Shown: positions 24,880 to 35,723, counted from the first letter of the stretch. The stretch: DNA of 64,000 nucleotides from Nautiliaceae bacterium (GCA_027038555.1 JALVVX010000025.1:10599-74598); one strand, 5' to 3'. Translations and numbers: made by a program. The notes: generated from the sequence alone by a model not told the origin.

Positions 24880-26468
24880 AATATCTCCTCAATAATAAGC
24901 TGAACCGTTCTACCTCTAAAATTATTCTCTTCAACTGTAAACTTAAATGTAATAATTTCATCAAATTCCCCGTCGTATCTAAATATTACTGCCGGTAAAT
25001 AAATATCGTTTTGAGAGAGAATTAATTTATAATGATTTTCTTTTAAATTTTGGATATGTTCTATTTTTGCAGTTGATATGAATTTAGGTTTCGGATTTCC
25101 TTCGCCGTAAGGCTCAAAAGTATGCAAAATATCCAAAAGTTCGATATCTATTTCGCTAAAAGGAAGCTCGCCAAGTACAAAATCTTCAATAAAAAAATCT
25201 TCTTCATCGTATTTTTTGATTTTTTCATTAAGTTTTCTTTTTAATATCTCAAATTTTTCTTCTTTTACACTTAGTCCGCACGCAAGTTTATGCCCACCAA
25301 ATCCATCAAGCACATCTTCGCATTCACTAATCAAAGAAAAAATATCGACATTTCCAAGACTTCTACCGCTTCCTTTTAAACTCTCACCGTTTCTTGAAAA
25401 AACAATTGCCGGTTTATTGTACTTATGAACGAGTCTGCTTGCAATTATTCCTATTACCCCTTCGTGATAATCACCTTTTACCACTATAAATTCTTCGTTT
25501 TCAACTTCAATATCTTCTAAAATCTCTTTTTCGGTCTCTTTTCTTAGATTATTCAGTCTGTCAAGTTCAAGATAGAGATTATATGCCTGATTTTCATCTT
25601 CGCTTATCAAAAATTCAAAAGCGACCCTCGCATCACCCATTCTTCCGGCCGCATTGAGCCTTGGAGCAATGTTAAAAGCTATATCGACAGAACGAATCTC
25701 ACCGCTAAAAAACTTTTTAATGGCCCTGTTAAAAGCTCTTTTTTGGGCATTAAGTCTTTTTAGCCCCATATTTACAAGCACTCTGTTCATATGTTGAAGT
25801 GGCATAACGTCTGCAATTATAGCAATACATAAAATATCAAGAAACTCTCTTAAATCTTTTTTGAGTTTCATTTCATGCTTCAAAGCCGCACACAGATACC
25901 ATGCCACCTCAGCCCCGCATATCTCTTTAAACGGAAAATCGGGGGAAGTTTTCGGATTAACCACGGCATAGGCACTTGGTAGTGTAAATTGAGAATTGAA
26001 AATGGAGAATGGAGAATTATTTTTTTCATTTTCCATTTTACATTTTACATTTTCCATTCTCTTAGGAGTGTGATGGTCAGTAATAATCAAATCAATTCCT
26101 CTTTGAGCGCATATCTCGGCCGCCTCAAAAGAGCTGATTCCGTTATCTACCGTTATAATCAAATCAGCTTCTATTTCTTCAAGGATTTTTGGACTAAGTC
26201 CGTATCCGTGCTTAAAACGGTTTGGTATTTTTATTTCGAAATTGTCATAAATTTCACTTAAAAAAAGATGCATTATTGCACTACTGCTCACACCGTCAAC
26301 ATCATAATCACCGACAATTACTATTTTTTCGTTATTTTTTATGGCGTCAACTATTCTTTTAGAGGCTTTTTCGATATTGCTAAGCAGTGAAAAATGAGGA
26401 ATTGAAAGAGAATTAATTTCCTCTATTCGTGATGAGAGTATCTGTTGTATTTTTGCTTTTGTAAGCAT
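24876..26468 (-). CDS. recJ: Single-stranded-DNA-specific exonuclease RecJ
   Basis: RecJ degrades 5' single-stranded DNA ends in recombination and mismatch repair. The 530-residue protein has the DHH motifs: VGDYDVDGVSSSAI, ITVDNGISS, TDHHTPK, and the DHHA1 part with FGGHKLACGLSV. Between TDHHTP and AYAVVNPK about 27 extra residues (including KRMENVKCKMENEK and FSIFNSQFTLPS) are encoded by dispersed-repeat DNA (25985-26066). The frame stays open, so the enzyme probably carries an extra surface loop beside the active site. It overlaps the downstream cNMP-binding gene by 4 nt. Confidence 0.94.
   Translation of the reverse strand: MLTKAKIQQILSSRIEEINSLSIPHFSLLSNIEKASKRIVDAIKNNEKIVIVGDYDVDGVSSSAIMHLFLSEIYDNFEIKIPNRFKHGYGLSPKILEEIEADLIITVDNGISSFEAAEICAQRGIDLIITDHHTPKRMENVKCKMENEKNNSPFSIFNSQFTLPSAYAVVNPKTSPDFPFKEICGAEVAWYLCAALKHEMKLKKDLREFLDILCIAIIADVMPLQHMNRVLVNMGLKRLNAQKRAFNRAIKKFFSGEIRSVDIAFNIAPRLNAAGRMGDARVAFEFLISEDENQAYNLYLELDRLNNLRKETEKEILEDIEVENEEFIVVKGDYHEGVIGIIASRLVHKYNKPAIVFSRNGESLKGSGRSLGNVDIFSLISECEDVLDGFGGHKLACGLSVKEEKFEILKRKLNEKIKKYDEEDFFIEDFVLGELPFSEIDIELLDILHTFEPYGEGNPKPKFISTAKIEHIQNLKENHYKLILSQNDIYLPAVIFRYDGEFDEIITFKFTVEENNFRGRTVQLIIEEIL
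25985..26066 (-). repeat. In-frame dispersed repeat inside recJ
   Basis: The minus strand reads GAGAATGGAAAATGTAAAATGTAAAATGGAAAATG and, after a short gap, AATTCTCCATTCTCC and TTTTCAATTCTCAATT. These are the same short units found between genes elsewhere in the window, here in a nearly palindromic arrangement. They add about 27 codons to recJ without breaking the frame. Confidence 0.75.
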
Positions 26469-26511
26469 TTTATAAACTTAGTATTTTTAATTTTTCATTT
26501 TTCATTTTCTT

Positions 26512-28143
26512 TTAACAGCTTCTTTGACATTTATAGACATTTTCAACAAAACTCATTATAACTTTATTCGGAGATTTAAGTTTGTTTGTAAATTCAGGAT
26601 GAAACTGAACCCCTACAAACCAAGGATGCTCTTTTATCTCCACTGCTTCAACCAGACCTTCCTTGCTTTTTCCGCATACAATCATTCCTTTATCTTCAAG
26701 CGCTTTTTCATATGCGGAATTAACCTCGTATCTGTGTCTGTGTCTTTCAATTACTTTATCCATTTTATATGCTTCATGAAGTTTTGTTCCGGGTTTTATA
26801 AGACACTCATATCCGCCAAGTCTCATAGTCCCGCCAAGAGGAGATTTGTGTGTTCTTATCTGTTTTTGTCCGCTTGCATCAATAAATTCATCAATAAGAT
26901 ATACAACCGGCTCGCTTGTATCAGGGTCAAATTCCTGAGAATTTGCGTATTTAAGCCCAAGTACATTTCTTGCAAATTCAATAACGGCAAGCTGCATACC
27001 AAGACAGATTCCAAGATAAGGAATTTTGTTTTCTCTTGCATACTGAATGGCTTTAAGTTTACCTTCAACTCCTCTCTCACCAAATCCTCCGGGAACCAAA
27101 ATTCCGCTTACTTCGTTAAATATTTCATCAAGATTTTCTTCTTTTTCTATTCTTTCACTGTCTATCCATTCGATATTAACCCTCATATCAAGATGGGCCC
27201 CACTGTGAATAAGCGCCTCAATAAGCGATTTATAGCTTTCTTTAAGTTGTAGATATTTTCCAACAAAAGCAATTTTTACCTCTTTTTGAGGTGAGATTAT
27301 TTTTTTGACAAGATAATTCCATTCACTCATATCTGGATGAAGTTCACCCAAATCAAGCTCTCTTGCAATAGGTTCGAGAATATTTTGATTTAAAAAATTA
27401 AGAGGCACTTGATAAACGGTAGGAGCATCCACCGCTTCAATAACGCTATCTTTTTCCACATCACAAGATATAGCAAGTTTTTCTTTAAGCGATTTTGGAA
27501 GCGGTTTTTCCGTTCTTGCAACTATCATAGTAGGAGTGATACCTATTCTTCTAAGCTCTTGGACACTATGCTGAGTAGGTTTTGTTTTAAGCTCGCCCGC
27601 GGCTTTGATATAAGGGATAAGAGTTACATGCACAAACATTGCATTATGTTTGCCTACTTCATGTTTTAATTGTCTTACAGCTTCTAAAAATGGTAGACCT
27701 TCAATATCGCCTACTGTTCCTCCAAGCTCAACAACCACAATATCCACATCACTTGCCACATCTTTAATTCTTCTTTTAATCTCATCAGTGACATGAGGAA
27801 TTATTTGAACCGTTTTTCCAAGATAATCTCCGCGACGCTCTTTTTCTATTACACTTAAATATACCTGACCTGTCGTGAAATTGTTTTTCTTGCTTAAATT
27901 TTTATTCAAAAATCTTTCATAATTACCTATATCAAGGTCAGTCTCAGCCCCATCTTCTGTTACAAAAACCTCTCCGTGTTCAAAAGGACTCATAGTCCCA
28001 GGGTCTACATTGATATAAGGGTCAATTTTTACCATACTTACTTTAAATCCGCTATGTTGTAAAAGTGTAGCAATTGATGCCGAAGTAATACCTTTTCCAA
28101 GAGAGCTTAAAACACCGCCCGTTACAAAAATATATTTTGCCAT
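26512..28143 (-). CDS. pyrG: CTP synthase
   Basis: PyrG makes CTP from UTP with glutamine-derived ammonia. The 543-residue protein has the synthetase domain with [18 protein letters not shown], the [21 protein letters not shown] block and the GGTVGDIE segment, then the class I glutamine amidotransferase domain with GGFGERG, the nucleophile LGICLGMQ and the catalytic VGVQFHPEF. The length is standard. It is separated from recJ by about 40 bases of A-rich repeat-like sequence (GAAAATGAAAAATG units), and diverges from rpsU. Confidence 0.98.
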   Translation of the reverse strand: MAKYIFVTGGVLSSLGKGITSASIATLLQHSGFKVSMVKIDPYINVDPGTMSPFEHGEVFVTEDGAETDLDIGNYERFLNKNLSKKNNFTTGQVYLSVIEKERRGDYLGKTVQIIPHVTDEIKRRIKDVASDVDIVVVELGGTVGDIEGLPFLEAVRQLKHEVGKHNAMFVHVTLIPYIKAAGELKTKPTQHSVQELRRIGITPTMIVARTEKPLPKSLKEKLAISCDVEKDSVIEAVDAPTVYQVPLNFLNQNILEPIARELDLGELHPDMSEWNYLVKKIISPQKEVKIAFVGKYLQLKESYKSLIEALIHSGAHLDMRVNIEWIDSERIEKEENLDEIFNEVSGILVPGGFGERGVEGKLKAIQYARENKIPYLGICLGMQLAVIEFARNVLGLKYANSQEFDPDTSEPVVYLIDEFIDASGQKQIRTHKSPLGGTMRLGGYECLIKPGTKLHEAYKMDKVIERHRHRYEVNSAYEKALEDKGMIVCGKSKEGLVEAVEIKEHPWFVGVQFHPEFTNKLKSPNKVIMSFVENVYKCQRSC

Positions 28144-28303
28144 AAAGTCCCTTTTTTATTGAAATTATAACATTTTAATAAATTAATTTTCAGAAATTAT
28201 TTTCATCCTTTAAAAAAGGAAATAATAAAAATTTCTCTTTTGTATATTATATAAATTTATGTTAAAATTACAACCTAAAATCAAATGAAAGGTGGTGAGA
28301 GCA
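28144..28303. promoter_or_regulatory. Divergent pyrG/rpsU intergenic region
   Basis: An imperfect inverted repeat (ATTATTTTCATCCTTT ... AAAGGAAATAAT, 28197-28228) lies between the divergent genes. Promoter-like TATTAT/TAAAAT boxes precede rpsU at about 28246-28268, followed by the GAAAGGTGGTGAG ribosome-binding site. The inverted repeat could be an operator or a short hairpin; nothing decides between these. Confidence 0.35.
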
Positions 28304-28516
28304 GTGCCAGGAATCGTAGTTCATCAAGGTGAAGATTTCGAATCTGCTTATAGAAAATTCAAAAGACAAGTTGACAGAAACTTAATCGTAGTTGAAATTA
28401 GAAAAAGAAGATTCTACGAGCCGCCAAGCGAAAGACGCAAAAAAGAAAAAATCGCGACTCGTAAAAAAATCCTTAGAAAACTTTGGATGCTTAGAAGATA
28501 CGAAAGCAGATTATAA
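28304..28516 (+). CDS. rpsU: 30S ribosomal protein S21
   Basis: S21 is a small basic protein of the 30S subunit that aids initiation-site pairing. The product is 70 residues from the GTG at 28304: [22 protein letters not shown] is the family start, and the C-terminus is rich in Lys and Arg ([22 protein letters not shown]). Upstream in-frame GTGs at 28292 and 28295 would add four residues that are part of the ribosome-binding site and are not S21-like. A terminator hairpin overlaps its stop. Confidence 0.95.
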   Translation: MPGIVVHQGEDFESAYRKFKRQVDRNLIVVEIRKRRFYEPPSERRKKEKIATRKKILRKLWMLRRYESRL

Positions 28517-28535
28517 TCTGCTTCTTTTCTTTTTT
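28504..28535 (+). terminator. Intrinsic terminator of rpsU
   Basis: The perfect palindrome AAGCAGATTATAATCTGCTT (28504-28523) contains the rpsU stop codon and is followed by CTTTTCTTTTTTC. It reads as a rho-independent terminator for the plus strand. Confidence 0.75.
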
Positions 28536-28549
28536 CTTTTACAAAATTT

Positions 28550-28559
28550 CTCTGACACT
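28550..28559 (+). other. CTCTGACACT motif 3' of rpsU
   Basis: Sense-strand copy of the 10-mer shared with the 3' regions of the terC-like gene, ffs and tRNA-Ser. It lies about 25 bases past the rpsU terminator hairpin. Confidence 0.5.
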
Positions 28560-28689
28560 AAATATAGTGTTTCATCACATATGTGTTAAACTTAATTCAC
28601 TCATTTTCAACTTTATAATTTAATACCGTATATTTTCTACGTATTACTCCCCACTCCTAACTCAACACTTAAAATTCAAAACACACTAT

Positions 28690-28811
28690 TCACTACCCAC
28701 TAAACTCATCCACCCATTCACCCATCTACTCAAAACTCCTCCCTTCTCCCAACTTTCTATTTCCTTCTTCCCTCTTCCTTTTTTCTCCTTCCCCATCCAC
28801 ACATCAACCCA
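28690..28811 (-). repeat. 8-bp tandem repeat and C/T-rich tract 3' of tsaD
   Basis: The non-coding stretch 28517-28811 has no gene. Its right part holds two short runs of the TGGATGRG-type units (28707-28730 and 28793-28811, minus-strand sense) separated by a pyrimidine-rich tract of CCCTTCTCCC / CTTCCTTTTTTCTCC type. The tsaD stop codon TGA lies in the first repeat unit. Confidence 0.7.
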
Positions 28812-29792
28812 TCAACACTTCCCAAACTCAACTCTCGGCATTACATCAAGGTGTTTATAATCTGTAAATTTACCTTTTTTATAAAGCTCCACTCCAGCCC
28901 TTGCAATCATTGCGGCATTATCACTTGTATATTTCATTTCAGGATAAAAGAGTTTAAAATTAAACTGTTTTGATAGTTTTTCAAACTCTTCTCTAACCTT
29001 CTTATTAGCACTTGCTCCACCTACAATTGCAAAATTTCGGGGTCTGTATTTTTTAATTGCTCTTTTACTCATAAAAACAAGATGTTCAATCGCCTTTTGT
29101 TGAAAAGAAGCGGCAATATCTTCTTTTTTGTATTTTTGCTCTTCAATTGCAAGTCGTATTGCGTTTTTAAGTCCGGAGTAGCTGAATTTAATATCGGGAG
29201 AATTTTTAAGCGGCAGAGGCAAAGCAACAGTATTATTACCTTTTAATGCAAGATTTTCAATCTCGGGGCCTCCCGGATAATTTAATCCAAGCATCTTGGC
29301 GCATTTGTCAAAACTCTCACCGAAACTGTCATCAAGTGTCGAAGCTATCTCACATATATTTTCAATTCCGTTAAAATTAACTATTTTGGTATGGCCTCCG
29401 CTTATAAGAAGCACCATCATAGGTTTAATTTCCTCTTTTTCAATAAAAAGCGAATATATATGACCGATAAGGTGATTTACGGCAATTACAGGAATATTTA
29501 AAGCAATTGAGAGAGCCTTTGCCATCATTACTCCTTCTTGCAATGTTACAGAAAGCCCGGGTGCATTTGTAACTGCAACGGCTTTTAGTTTTGGAAAAAA
29601 TTCTTTTGTCTCTTGTAAAATTTTAGGAAGAGCTTCGGCATGAAGACGGCTTGCAAGCTCAGGTACCACCCCTCCGTATTTTGCGTGTTCGAGTTCCTGG
29701 GATATTTTTTTGTGAAAAAGAAGTTTTTTTCTTTTTATTTCCATAACCGCAATACTTGAATCATCACAACTGCTCTCAATTGCTAAAATCAT
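28812..29792 (-). CDS. tsaD: tRNA N6-adenosine threonylcarbamoyltransferase TsaD
   Basis: TsaD transfers threonylcarbamoyl to A37 of ANN-decoding tRNAs, together with TsaB/TsaE. The 326-residue protein has the ASKHA start [29 protein letters not shown], the metal-binding HxxGH in [22 protein letters not shown], and the C-terminal [13 protein letters not shown] and [12 protein letters not shown]. Length and motifs are normal for the bacterial enzyme. It diverges from the two-component genes; the intergenic stretch there is about 70 bases. Its 3' end runs into the tandem repeat. Confidence 0.97.
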   Translation of the reverse strand: MILAIESSCDDSSIAVMEIKRKKLLFHKKISQELEHAKYGGVVPELASRLHAEALPKILQETKEFFPKLKAVAVTNAPGLSVTLQEGVMMAKALSIALNIPVIAVNHLIGHIYSLFIEKEEIKPMMVLLISGGHTKIVNFNGIENICEIASTLDDSFGESFDKCAKMLGLNYPGGPEIENLALKGNNTVALPLPLKNSPDIKFSYSGLKNAIRLAIEEQKYKKEDIAASFQQKAIEHLVFMSKRAIKKYRPRNFAIVGGASANKKVREEFEKLSKQFNFKLFYPEMKYTSDNAAMIARAGVELYKKGKFTDYKHLDVMPRVEFGKC

Positions 29793-29864
29793 AAAATCCC
29801 TTTTTTAATGTGTATTTTAACATTAAATTATATTATAATACATTAAAAGCATAAAGGAAGCGAT

Positions 29865-30533
29865 ATGAAAGTTTTACTTATCGAAGACAATATCAAACTT
29901 CTTGAAAATATAAAAATCGGATTAAAAAAATACGGTTTCAGAGTAGATACGGCAAGAGACGGTGAAGAAGGTCTTTATCTTGCACAAAATAATAAATACG
30001 ACGTAATTATCGTAGACTGGATGCTTCCTAAAATTTCAGGAATCGACCTTGTAAAACAACTGAGAAAAGAAGGAAACAACACTCCTGTACTTATTTTAAC
30101 CGCCAAAAACGAAATCGAAGACAAAGTGGAAGGTTTGCAAGTAGCGGATGATTATCTTACAAAACCTTTTGATTTTGAAGAATTAATCGCAAGAATAAAA
30201 GCGCTTTATAGAAGAAGTCACAACATTCAGGAAAATGTATTAAAAATTGCGGATTTGGAACTCAATCCGGATACAAAAGAAGTTAAAAGAGGTGGAAAAT
30301 ACATTGACTTGACCGCAAAACAATTTGAATTGTTAAAATATTTAATGATTAATAAAAATAAAGTCGTAACACCTGAAATGATTGAAAACAATCTTTGGGA
30401 GATGGATGATGAAATAAATTCAAATGTAATTAATGTTTATATTTCACAAATTAGAAAAAAAATTGACAAAGACCGTGACAAAAAACTTATTAAAACCATC
30501 AGGGGAATGGGCTTTAAAATAAGCGATGAATAA
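29865..30533 (+). CDS. OmpR-family response regulator
   Basis: The 222-residue regulator has a receiver domain with acidic pocket LLIEDN, the phospho-acceptor in VIIVDWMLP (about D50), the switch residue in ILTAKNE and the lysine in LTKPFDFEEL, then a winged-helix DNA-binding domain from about residue 128 ending RGMGFKIS. A TATAAT box at about 29834 and AAAGGAAG precede the ATG. It overlaps the histidine kinase by 8 nt, so they form one pair. The signal and targets are not shown by the sequence. Confidence 0.94.
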   Translation: MKVLLIEDNIKLLENIKIGLKKYGFRVDTARDGEEGLYLAQNNKYDVIIVDWMLPKISGIDLVKQLRKEGNNTPVLILTAKNEIEDKVEGLQVADDYLTKPFDFEELIARIKALYRRSHNIQENVLKIADLELNPDTKEVKRGGKYIDLTAKQFELLKYLMINKNKVVTPEMIENNLWEMDDEINSNVINVYISQIRKKIDKDRDKKLIKTIRGMGFKISDE

Positions 30534-31680
30534 TCTTAGAAATCAGCTTTTTTATAAATTTGCCCTTGTGGTATTTATACTTATTTTAATTTTCGAAGGT
30601 GCAATGCTTATTGCTCTTAAAAAATCATTCGACACACATCTAAAAGACAAACTCGCCCTTGTGGCAAGTGAAATCAATCCTAAAAAGTTTACTTCCACTG
30701 ACCTTATAAATATTCAACATAAATACAAAATTTTCCCGTTATTCGTAAATATTACGACGGCAAATACACAATATTTAAAAAACAATATAAAACTCGGTTT
30801 TTTTATTAATAAAACATCTGACAAAAAAGAAAAAATTATTTCTTATATAACCAAAAAAAACAATTATATAATCAAAATATCGACATTTTACTCTACAAAC
30901 GAAGATAAAATCAAAATAATAAGAACGATTTCGTTGTTAATTTCATTTGTTATTTTTCTAATAGTTTTAATGCTTGGATATAAGTTTATAGATACGGTTG
31001 TAACTCAGATAGAAATATCCTTTAAAAAATTAAAAAACTTCAATTCCAACGTATCACACGAGCTTAAAACACCTCTTGCAATTATGAAAAGCGAAATTGA
31101 AGTGGCTTTAATGAATGAAGAAAAAAACTGCGACAAAACACTTCATTCACTTTTACAGGAGATTAATTACCTAAACGACATAACAGAAAAACTCCTTTTT
31201 TTAACCAAAAATGATATACAAAACTGTAAACTGACTGAAATAGACCTTGAAGAGTTGATTTTAGAGTTATATGAAAAATATTCCAAAAAAATTCATATTT
31301 CACTTCATGTCGACGAAGATGAAGAATATATTATAAAAGGTGACAAAACACTTCTTAAAATGGCACTAAGCAACATAATAGAAAACTCTATAAAATATAA
31401 AGCCCTCAAAATCGATATAATTCTTAAAAAAACAAAAAATAAAATAATTTTTACCGTAAAAGATAACGGAATCGGTATTCCAAAAGAAAAGCTTCCGTAC
31501 ATTTTCGATGAATTTTACAGGGTTGATGAATCACACAATAAAGAGATAAAAGGATTTGGTCTTGGTCTTAGCATTGTAAAAAACATTCTTAAAGCCCACA
31601 AAGCAAAAATAAAAGTAAAAAGTGAAAGAGGAGTTGAATTTATCATTGAATTTCCTCTAAAAGAAGTTTTAAATCATTAG
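30526..31680 (+). CDS. Sensor histidine kinase
   Basis: The 384-residue kinase has two membrane helices (about residues 12-32 and 135-155) around a roughly 100-residue periplasmic sensor with no recognised fold, then the H-box [17 protein letters not shown]-box [12 protein letters not shown]1 [22 protein letters not shown] and G2 [13 protein letters not shown]. All catalytic motifs are intact. It should phosphorylate the regulator encoded just upstream. Its 3' end overlaps the convergent DUF255 gene by 38 nt. Confidence 0.94.
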   Translation: MNNLRNQLFYKFALVVFILILIFEGAMLIALKKSFDTHLKDKLALVASEINPKKFTSTDLINIQHKYKIFPLFVNITTANTQYLKNNIKLGFFINKTSDKKEKIISYITKKNNYIIKISTFYSTNEDKIKIIRTISLLISFVIFLIVLMLGYKFIDTVVTQIEISFKKLKNFNSNVSHELKTPLAIMKSEIEVALMNEEKNCDKTLHSLLQEINYLNDITEKLLFLTKNDIQNCKLTEIDLEELILELYEKYSKKIHISLHVDEDEEYIIKGDKTLLKMALSNIIENSIKYKALKIDIILKKTKNKIIFTVKDNGIGIPKEKLPYIFDEFYRVDESHNKEIKGFGLGLSIVKNILKAHKAKIKVKSERGVEFIIEFPLKEVLNH

Positions 31681-33565
31681 ATTTTTTAATACATCTCTCA
31701 ATAGTGCATATTTCATAATCTTCCCCTTTTTCCCATAAAATATAAGGATATTCAAACTTTTCTTTATAAAGAGGTTTTAAGGATTTAATTACATACTCTC
31801 CAAATTCGCTTTTTAAAAACGCTTTTGTAATTTTTGAATAAAAAAGAGGATAATTTTTTATATAATAGCTTCCGTTTTGTATAATCTCTTTTGCCTCAGT
31901 GTAATAATCAAAATTAAATTCAAGCACTGACATATCCAAAAAGTCGTTTGCCAAAACACTAAGCGATGATGCATAAGCACTGTCGCTGTAATCGGCTTTT
32001 ATTGTATGACTTTTATTCATATACCAGTTTCCTTCCGATTTAAACCCTTTAACTTCTTTTAAGAGTTTATCTGCAAGTTGAAGGTATTTTTCATCGTATG
32101 TATATTCATATGCATTTATAAGCGCGCTGATTAAATAGGCATAATCTTCAAGCAGACCTTCTTTTTTGGCATTTTTGTTTTTATTGTATGAGTGATATAG
32201 ATGTCCGTTTTGATACATCTCATCTAAAAGCGCATTTAAGGTTTTAATAGCCTCATTTTTATAGCTTTCGTCAAATTCGCTGATTTTAAAAAGAGCATTT
32301 ATCATCATAACATTCCAAGCCGTTATTTTTTTGGTATCTATAAAAGGAAATTCTCTTTTGCTTCTTATGCTCTTTAAAATTTCAAGCGCTTTTTCATAGT
32401 TTTTTGGTTTTTTTCCATTAATTACAGGATTATTTCTGCCGTTGAAGTTTCCGTATTTCTCAATTCCAAAATATTTCAAAAGCTCGTCTTTATTTTCAAA
32501 TTCACTAAACGCTTCATTTACCTCATCATATTCATAAACGAAATATTTACCCTCAACTCCTTCACTGTCTGCATTTGATGCTGAAAAAAAGAGACTGTTT
32601 TTGTCTCTGTATCTATGTATCATCTCATCAATACTTCTTTTTGCCACCTCAAAATATAATTCGTTCCCGGTAATTTTATACCATCTAAGATAAACCATTG
32701 GCAGATTTGCATTGTTATAAAGCATTTTTTCAAAATGAGGCACTTCCCATTTACTGTCAGTTGAATATCTGTAAAACCCTCCTTCAACCTGATCAAATAT
32801 CCCGCCTTTTGCCATTTTTTCAAGCGTTATATCTATTGCTTTTTTTAAAGTTTCGTTTTTACTTAACATATAAGCGTCTATCATCAAATCAAGCGTTGAT
32901 TCAAGAGGAAATTTAGGAGCCCCTTTTGTACCTCCGTACTCAAAATCAAACTCACTCTCAACCTGCTTTATGATTTGAGTAATTATACTTTTATCCACTT
33001 TTTCTTTTGGAAGTGTTTTGTTTTCGTTTTCTTTGAAATACTTTTCAAAATTATTTGCAATTTCTTTGATTTTTGAAGGATTGTTTTTCCAGTCGTTTGC
33101 TATTGCCGTAAGTATTTCTTTAAGCCCCGGACCAAACTGCGAATAGTGAGGAGGAATGTATGTCGCCGCATAAAAAGGCTTCTTATCAGGTGTCATTATA
33201 ATAGTAAGAGGCCAGCCTCCCCCACGTCTGTTCATTAGCTGATATACTTTTTGATAATATTTGTCTATATCTGGCATCTCTTCCCTGTCTACTTTAATAG
33301 AGACATAATTTTTATTCAAAATTTTTGCTATTTCTTCATTCTCAAAACTCTCCCTCTCCATCACATGACACCAGTGGCATGTCGAGTATCCTATACTCAA
33401 AAATATAAGTTTATTTTCTTTTTTTGCCTTTTTAAACGCTTCTTCGCCCCATTCGTACCAATCCACCGGATTGTCTTTATGCTGTAAAAGATATGGACTA
33501 TCCGAATTTACCAAATGATTTGCCATTGTAATTACTCCTAAAATTATTAAAATTATTTTTTTCAT
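31643..33565 (-). CDS. DUF255 thioredoxin-like protein (YyaL/SPATA20 type)
   Basis: The protein has an N-terminal thioredoxin-like domain with the family signature [22 protein letters not shown] and the [16 protein letters not shown] motif (CHWC), followed by an (alpha/alpha)6-type region with [33 protein letters not shown]. Its biochemical role is unsettled. Two starts are possible: the ATG at 33565 (AAGGAA upstream) gives [15 protein letters not shown], a short signal-peptide-like segment; the ATG at 33526 (AGGAG eight bases upstream) gives a cytosolic form beginning [11 protein letters not shown] chose the longer form because TMA looks like a signal peptidase site. The choice is open. Confidence 0.88.
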   Translation of the reverse strand: MKKIILIILGVITMANHLVNSDSPYLLQHKDNPVDWYEWGEEAFKKAKKENKLIFLSIGYSTCHWCHVMERESFENEEIAKILNKNYVSIKVDREEMPDIDKYYQKVYQLMNRRGGGWPLTIIMTPDKKPFYAATYIPPHYSQFGPGLKEILTAIANDWKNNPSKIKEIANNFEKYFKENENKTLPKEKVDKSIITQIIKQVESEFDFEYGGTKGAPKFPLESTLDLMIDAYMLSKNETLKKAIDITLEKMAKGGIFDQVEGGFYRYSTDSKWEVPHFEKMLYNNANLPMVYLRWYKITGNELYFEVAKRSIDEMIHRYRDKNSLFFSASNADSEGVEGKYFVYEYDEVNEAFSEFENKDELLKYFGIEKYGNFNGRNNPVINGKKPKNYEKALEILKSIRSKREFPFIDTKKITAWNVMMINALFKISEFDESYKNEAIKTLNALLDEMYQNGHLYHSYNKNKNAKKEGLLEDYAYLISALINAYEYTYDEKYLQLADKLLKEVKGFKSEGNWYMNKSHTIKADYSDSAYASSLSVLANDFLDMSVLEFNFDYYTEAKEIIQNGSYYIKNYPLFYSKITKAFLKSEFGEYVIKSLKPLYKEKFEYPYILWEKGEDYEICTIERCIKKSNDLKLLLEEIQ

Positions 33566-33793
33566 ATTATTCCTTATATATGCAATAACTAAATACACTC
33601 AATAAAAATGTAAATTTCTTAACGCTCTGTAAAAACTAAAAAATTAACTCGTTATGCTTAAACAAAATGCTTTTTTTAACACTTTTACTCCATTAAAATT
33701 TACAATTATTTCGCTTTATTTAGTTATTCCTATTTTATAACAAAAAAGATAAAATTTGTCTAATTTTGATATAATAAATCAAAAAGGCAAAAA

Positions 33794-35233
33794 ATGCTTG
33801 CAAAAACTCTTCATTCTCAGACCAAACATTTTCCAAACAGATTTGCCAAATCTCTTGGATATCTGGACTGGGAAAATCAGCCAAGCTACTACAAAGAATA
33901 TATTGCTCCAAAAATCGGACTTGATTATTTTGATATTAACCTGTCGTATGAGAGATTATACACTAAAAACAAACCTTACGAAATAAATCTTAAAACAATA
34001 GGCACGCTTCTTAAAAATTCACTCTCAATAAATGCAATTAAGCGACTTTATACATCACAGTGGGAAGTGAGAGTCAACCCGTCAAGCGGGAATCTGCATC
34101 CGGAAGAGACATATATAATTTATAAAAATAAAATAACGCACTTTAACATAAAAGATTTTTCTCTTGAAATTTTAGGAGAAGCTAAAAAAGAGATAATAAA
34201 AAACGGCTTTTTAGTAATTTTGAGCTCAATTCCTCTTAGAGAAACTTGGAAATATGGTGAAAGAGCTCTTAGATACTGTCTGCTTGATAGCGGTCATGCC
34301 ATAGCTTCTTTGGCATTTAGTGCAAATCTTCTTGGATTAAACATCACTAAAACAGACCATTTTGCATTTAAAAAATTAGAAAATAAAACAGCCCCGAATG
34401 AAGAAGAATATATTGAAAACGCATTTATTCTCCATAAAGGAGATTACGAACTAAACATTGATGAATTTTTAAATACTCCTCTTAATCTAAAAGCCCTTCC
34501 TCTTGCAAAAGATTCTATAAGATGGGAAGTTGTGTATGAACTTTTTGAAAGTTTTGAAAAAGAGGATTTTTCCCCGAAATTTATCAATAAAGAAATAAAA
34601 TTTCTACCTTCAAAATTAAGCGCAGAAGAGATAATACAAAACAGAAGAAGCGCACTTGGATTCATACCCAAATACATCGACAAAAAAGATCTTCTTGATA
34701 TCTTGGATAAAACACTCCCAAGAAACATTCCGCCTTTTAATACAAACTCACATTTTAACAATATCGACATTGTAATGTTTATAAACAGGGTAAACGGGCT
34801 TGAAAGCGGAATTTATTATTATTCAAGAAACAATCTCTTAAAACATAATTTTACTCAAATTGAAGAGAGATTATATCTGATTGAAAAAGGAGATTTCAGC
34901 GAAGCATCTAAATTTATTAACTGCACTCAGGATTTAGGAAAGCAAAGCAGTGTTTCTTTTTCTTTTGTAGCTGATTTTGAAAAAATTACTAAAAATTATC
35001 ATTATAAATTAACTCTTCAAGAAGCGGGTATGATAGGACATATTATTTATCTTGAAGCGGAAGCCAAAGATATCAGAGGATGCGGTATCGGATGTTTTTT
35101 TGATGATTTAATAAATAATGAAATTTTAAACGGCAAAATACAGGCAGTTTACAATTTTACTGTGGGAGTGCCTTTAATTGATGAGAGAATTATAAAAGTA
35201 AACCCGAAAGAAGCCAAAAACTATATCAGCTGA
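33794..35233 (+). CDS. SagB/ThcOx-type nitroreductase-like protein, two tandem domains
   Basis: The 479-residue protein shows two copies of the FMN-nitroreductase-like fold of the SagB family. In the first, WEVRVNPSSGNLHPEETYII and ERALRYCLLDSGHAIASLAFSANLLG are typical; in the second, RRSALGF, a degenerate N-terminal strand and LTLQEAGMIGHIIYLEAEAKDIRGCGIGCFFDD match. SagB proteins act as dehydrogenases on azoline peptides in some clusters, but no precursor peptide or YcaO gene is visible here, so the substrate is unknown. The ATG has AAAAAGG upstream and a TATAAT box at about 33770. It converges with the coiled-coil gene. Confidence 0.82.
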   Translation: MLAKTLHSQTKHFPNRFAKSLGYLDWENQPSYYKEYIAPKIGLDYFDINLSYERLYTKNKPYEINLKTIGTLLKNSLSINAIKRLYTSQWEVRVNPSSGNLHPEETYIIYKNKITHFNIKDFSLEILGEAKKEIIKNGFLVILSSIPLRETWKYGERALRYCLLDSGHAIASLAFSANLLGLNITKTDHFAFKKLENKTAPNEEEYIENAFILHKGDYELNIDEFLNTPLNLKALPLAKDSIRWEVVYELFESFEKEDFSPKFINKEIKFLPSKLSAEEIIQNRRSALGFIPKYIDKKDLLDILDKTLPRNIPPFNTNSHFNNIDIVMFINRVNGLESGIYYYSRNNLLKHNFTQIEERLYLIEKGDFSEASKFINCTQDLGKQSSVSFSFVADFEKITKNYHYKLTLQEAGMIGHIIYLEAEAKDIRGCGIGCFFDDLINNEILNGKIQAVYNFTVGVPLIDERIIKVNPKEAKNYIS

Positions 35234-35723
35234 GGCTTCTGTAAACGTCTATTTCTCTTTGAATAGATTTCATTGACCTTTCAATATATCTTAGATATTT
35301 TTGAATTCTTTCTTCATGAAGTTTTCTTTTTTCTTCAAGTTCAAATTCTTTTTTAACCAAATCATTTTCTTCCATTATCAAATCTTGATATTTTTCTTTA
35401 AGTTCTGCAATTCTTGCTTTTCTTTGATTAAGCTCGTCAACAAGTCTTTTTCTATCTCTTTCAAGCATTTCAATTTCCCTGTCAGTTTCCGCTTCAAGAG
35501 TTTTCATTTCTATTCTTTTAAGATGATTTTTAATATCTCTTATTCTTGCTTCATTCTCTTTGATTTCTCTTTGAATTGCCAAAAGTTCGTTTTCAATTTC
35601 AGTTAGTCTGTTTCTAATAGGTTCAAGCTCACTGTCTATTTCAGTAAGTTTTTTTTTCTCTTTTTCCAATGCTTTTTTAAATTTTCCTAAATGTGTTTCG
35701 AATTCTTGTACAAATTGTTCCAT
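35226..35723 (-). CDS. Coiled-coil protein of unknown function
   Basis: The product is about 165 residues and almost wholly coiled coil: long heptad runs of Glu, Lys, Leu and Ile, such as LTEIENELLAIQREIKENEARI. No zinc ribbon or other domain is present at the C-terminus, unlike the FlgZ/HP0958 type. The ATG of MEQFVQEFE with GAGGAGGGG upstream is preferred; the frame extends 21 codons further from a TTG without family support. I cannot assign a function. It overlaps the SagB-like gene end by 8 nt. Confidence 0.7.
   Translation of the reverse strand: MEQFVQEFETHLGKFKKALEKEKKKLTEIDSELEPIRNRLTEIENELLAIQREIKENEARIRDIKNHLKRIEMKTLEAETDREIEMLERDRKRLVDELNQRKARIAELKEKYQDLIMEENDLVKKEFELEEKRKLHEERIQKYLRYIERSMKSIQREIDVYRSLS

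Noticed and set aside
33794-35233. Azole-peptide (SagB) biosynthetic cluster
   Set aside because: No precursor peptide, YcaO or SagC-like gene stands near the SagB-like gene.
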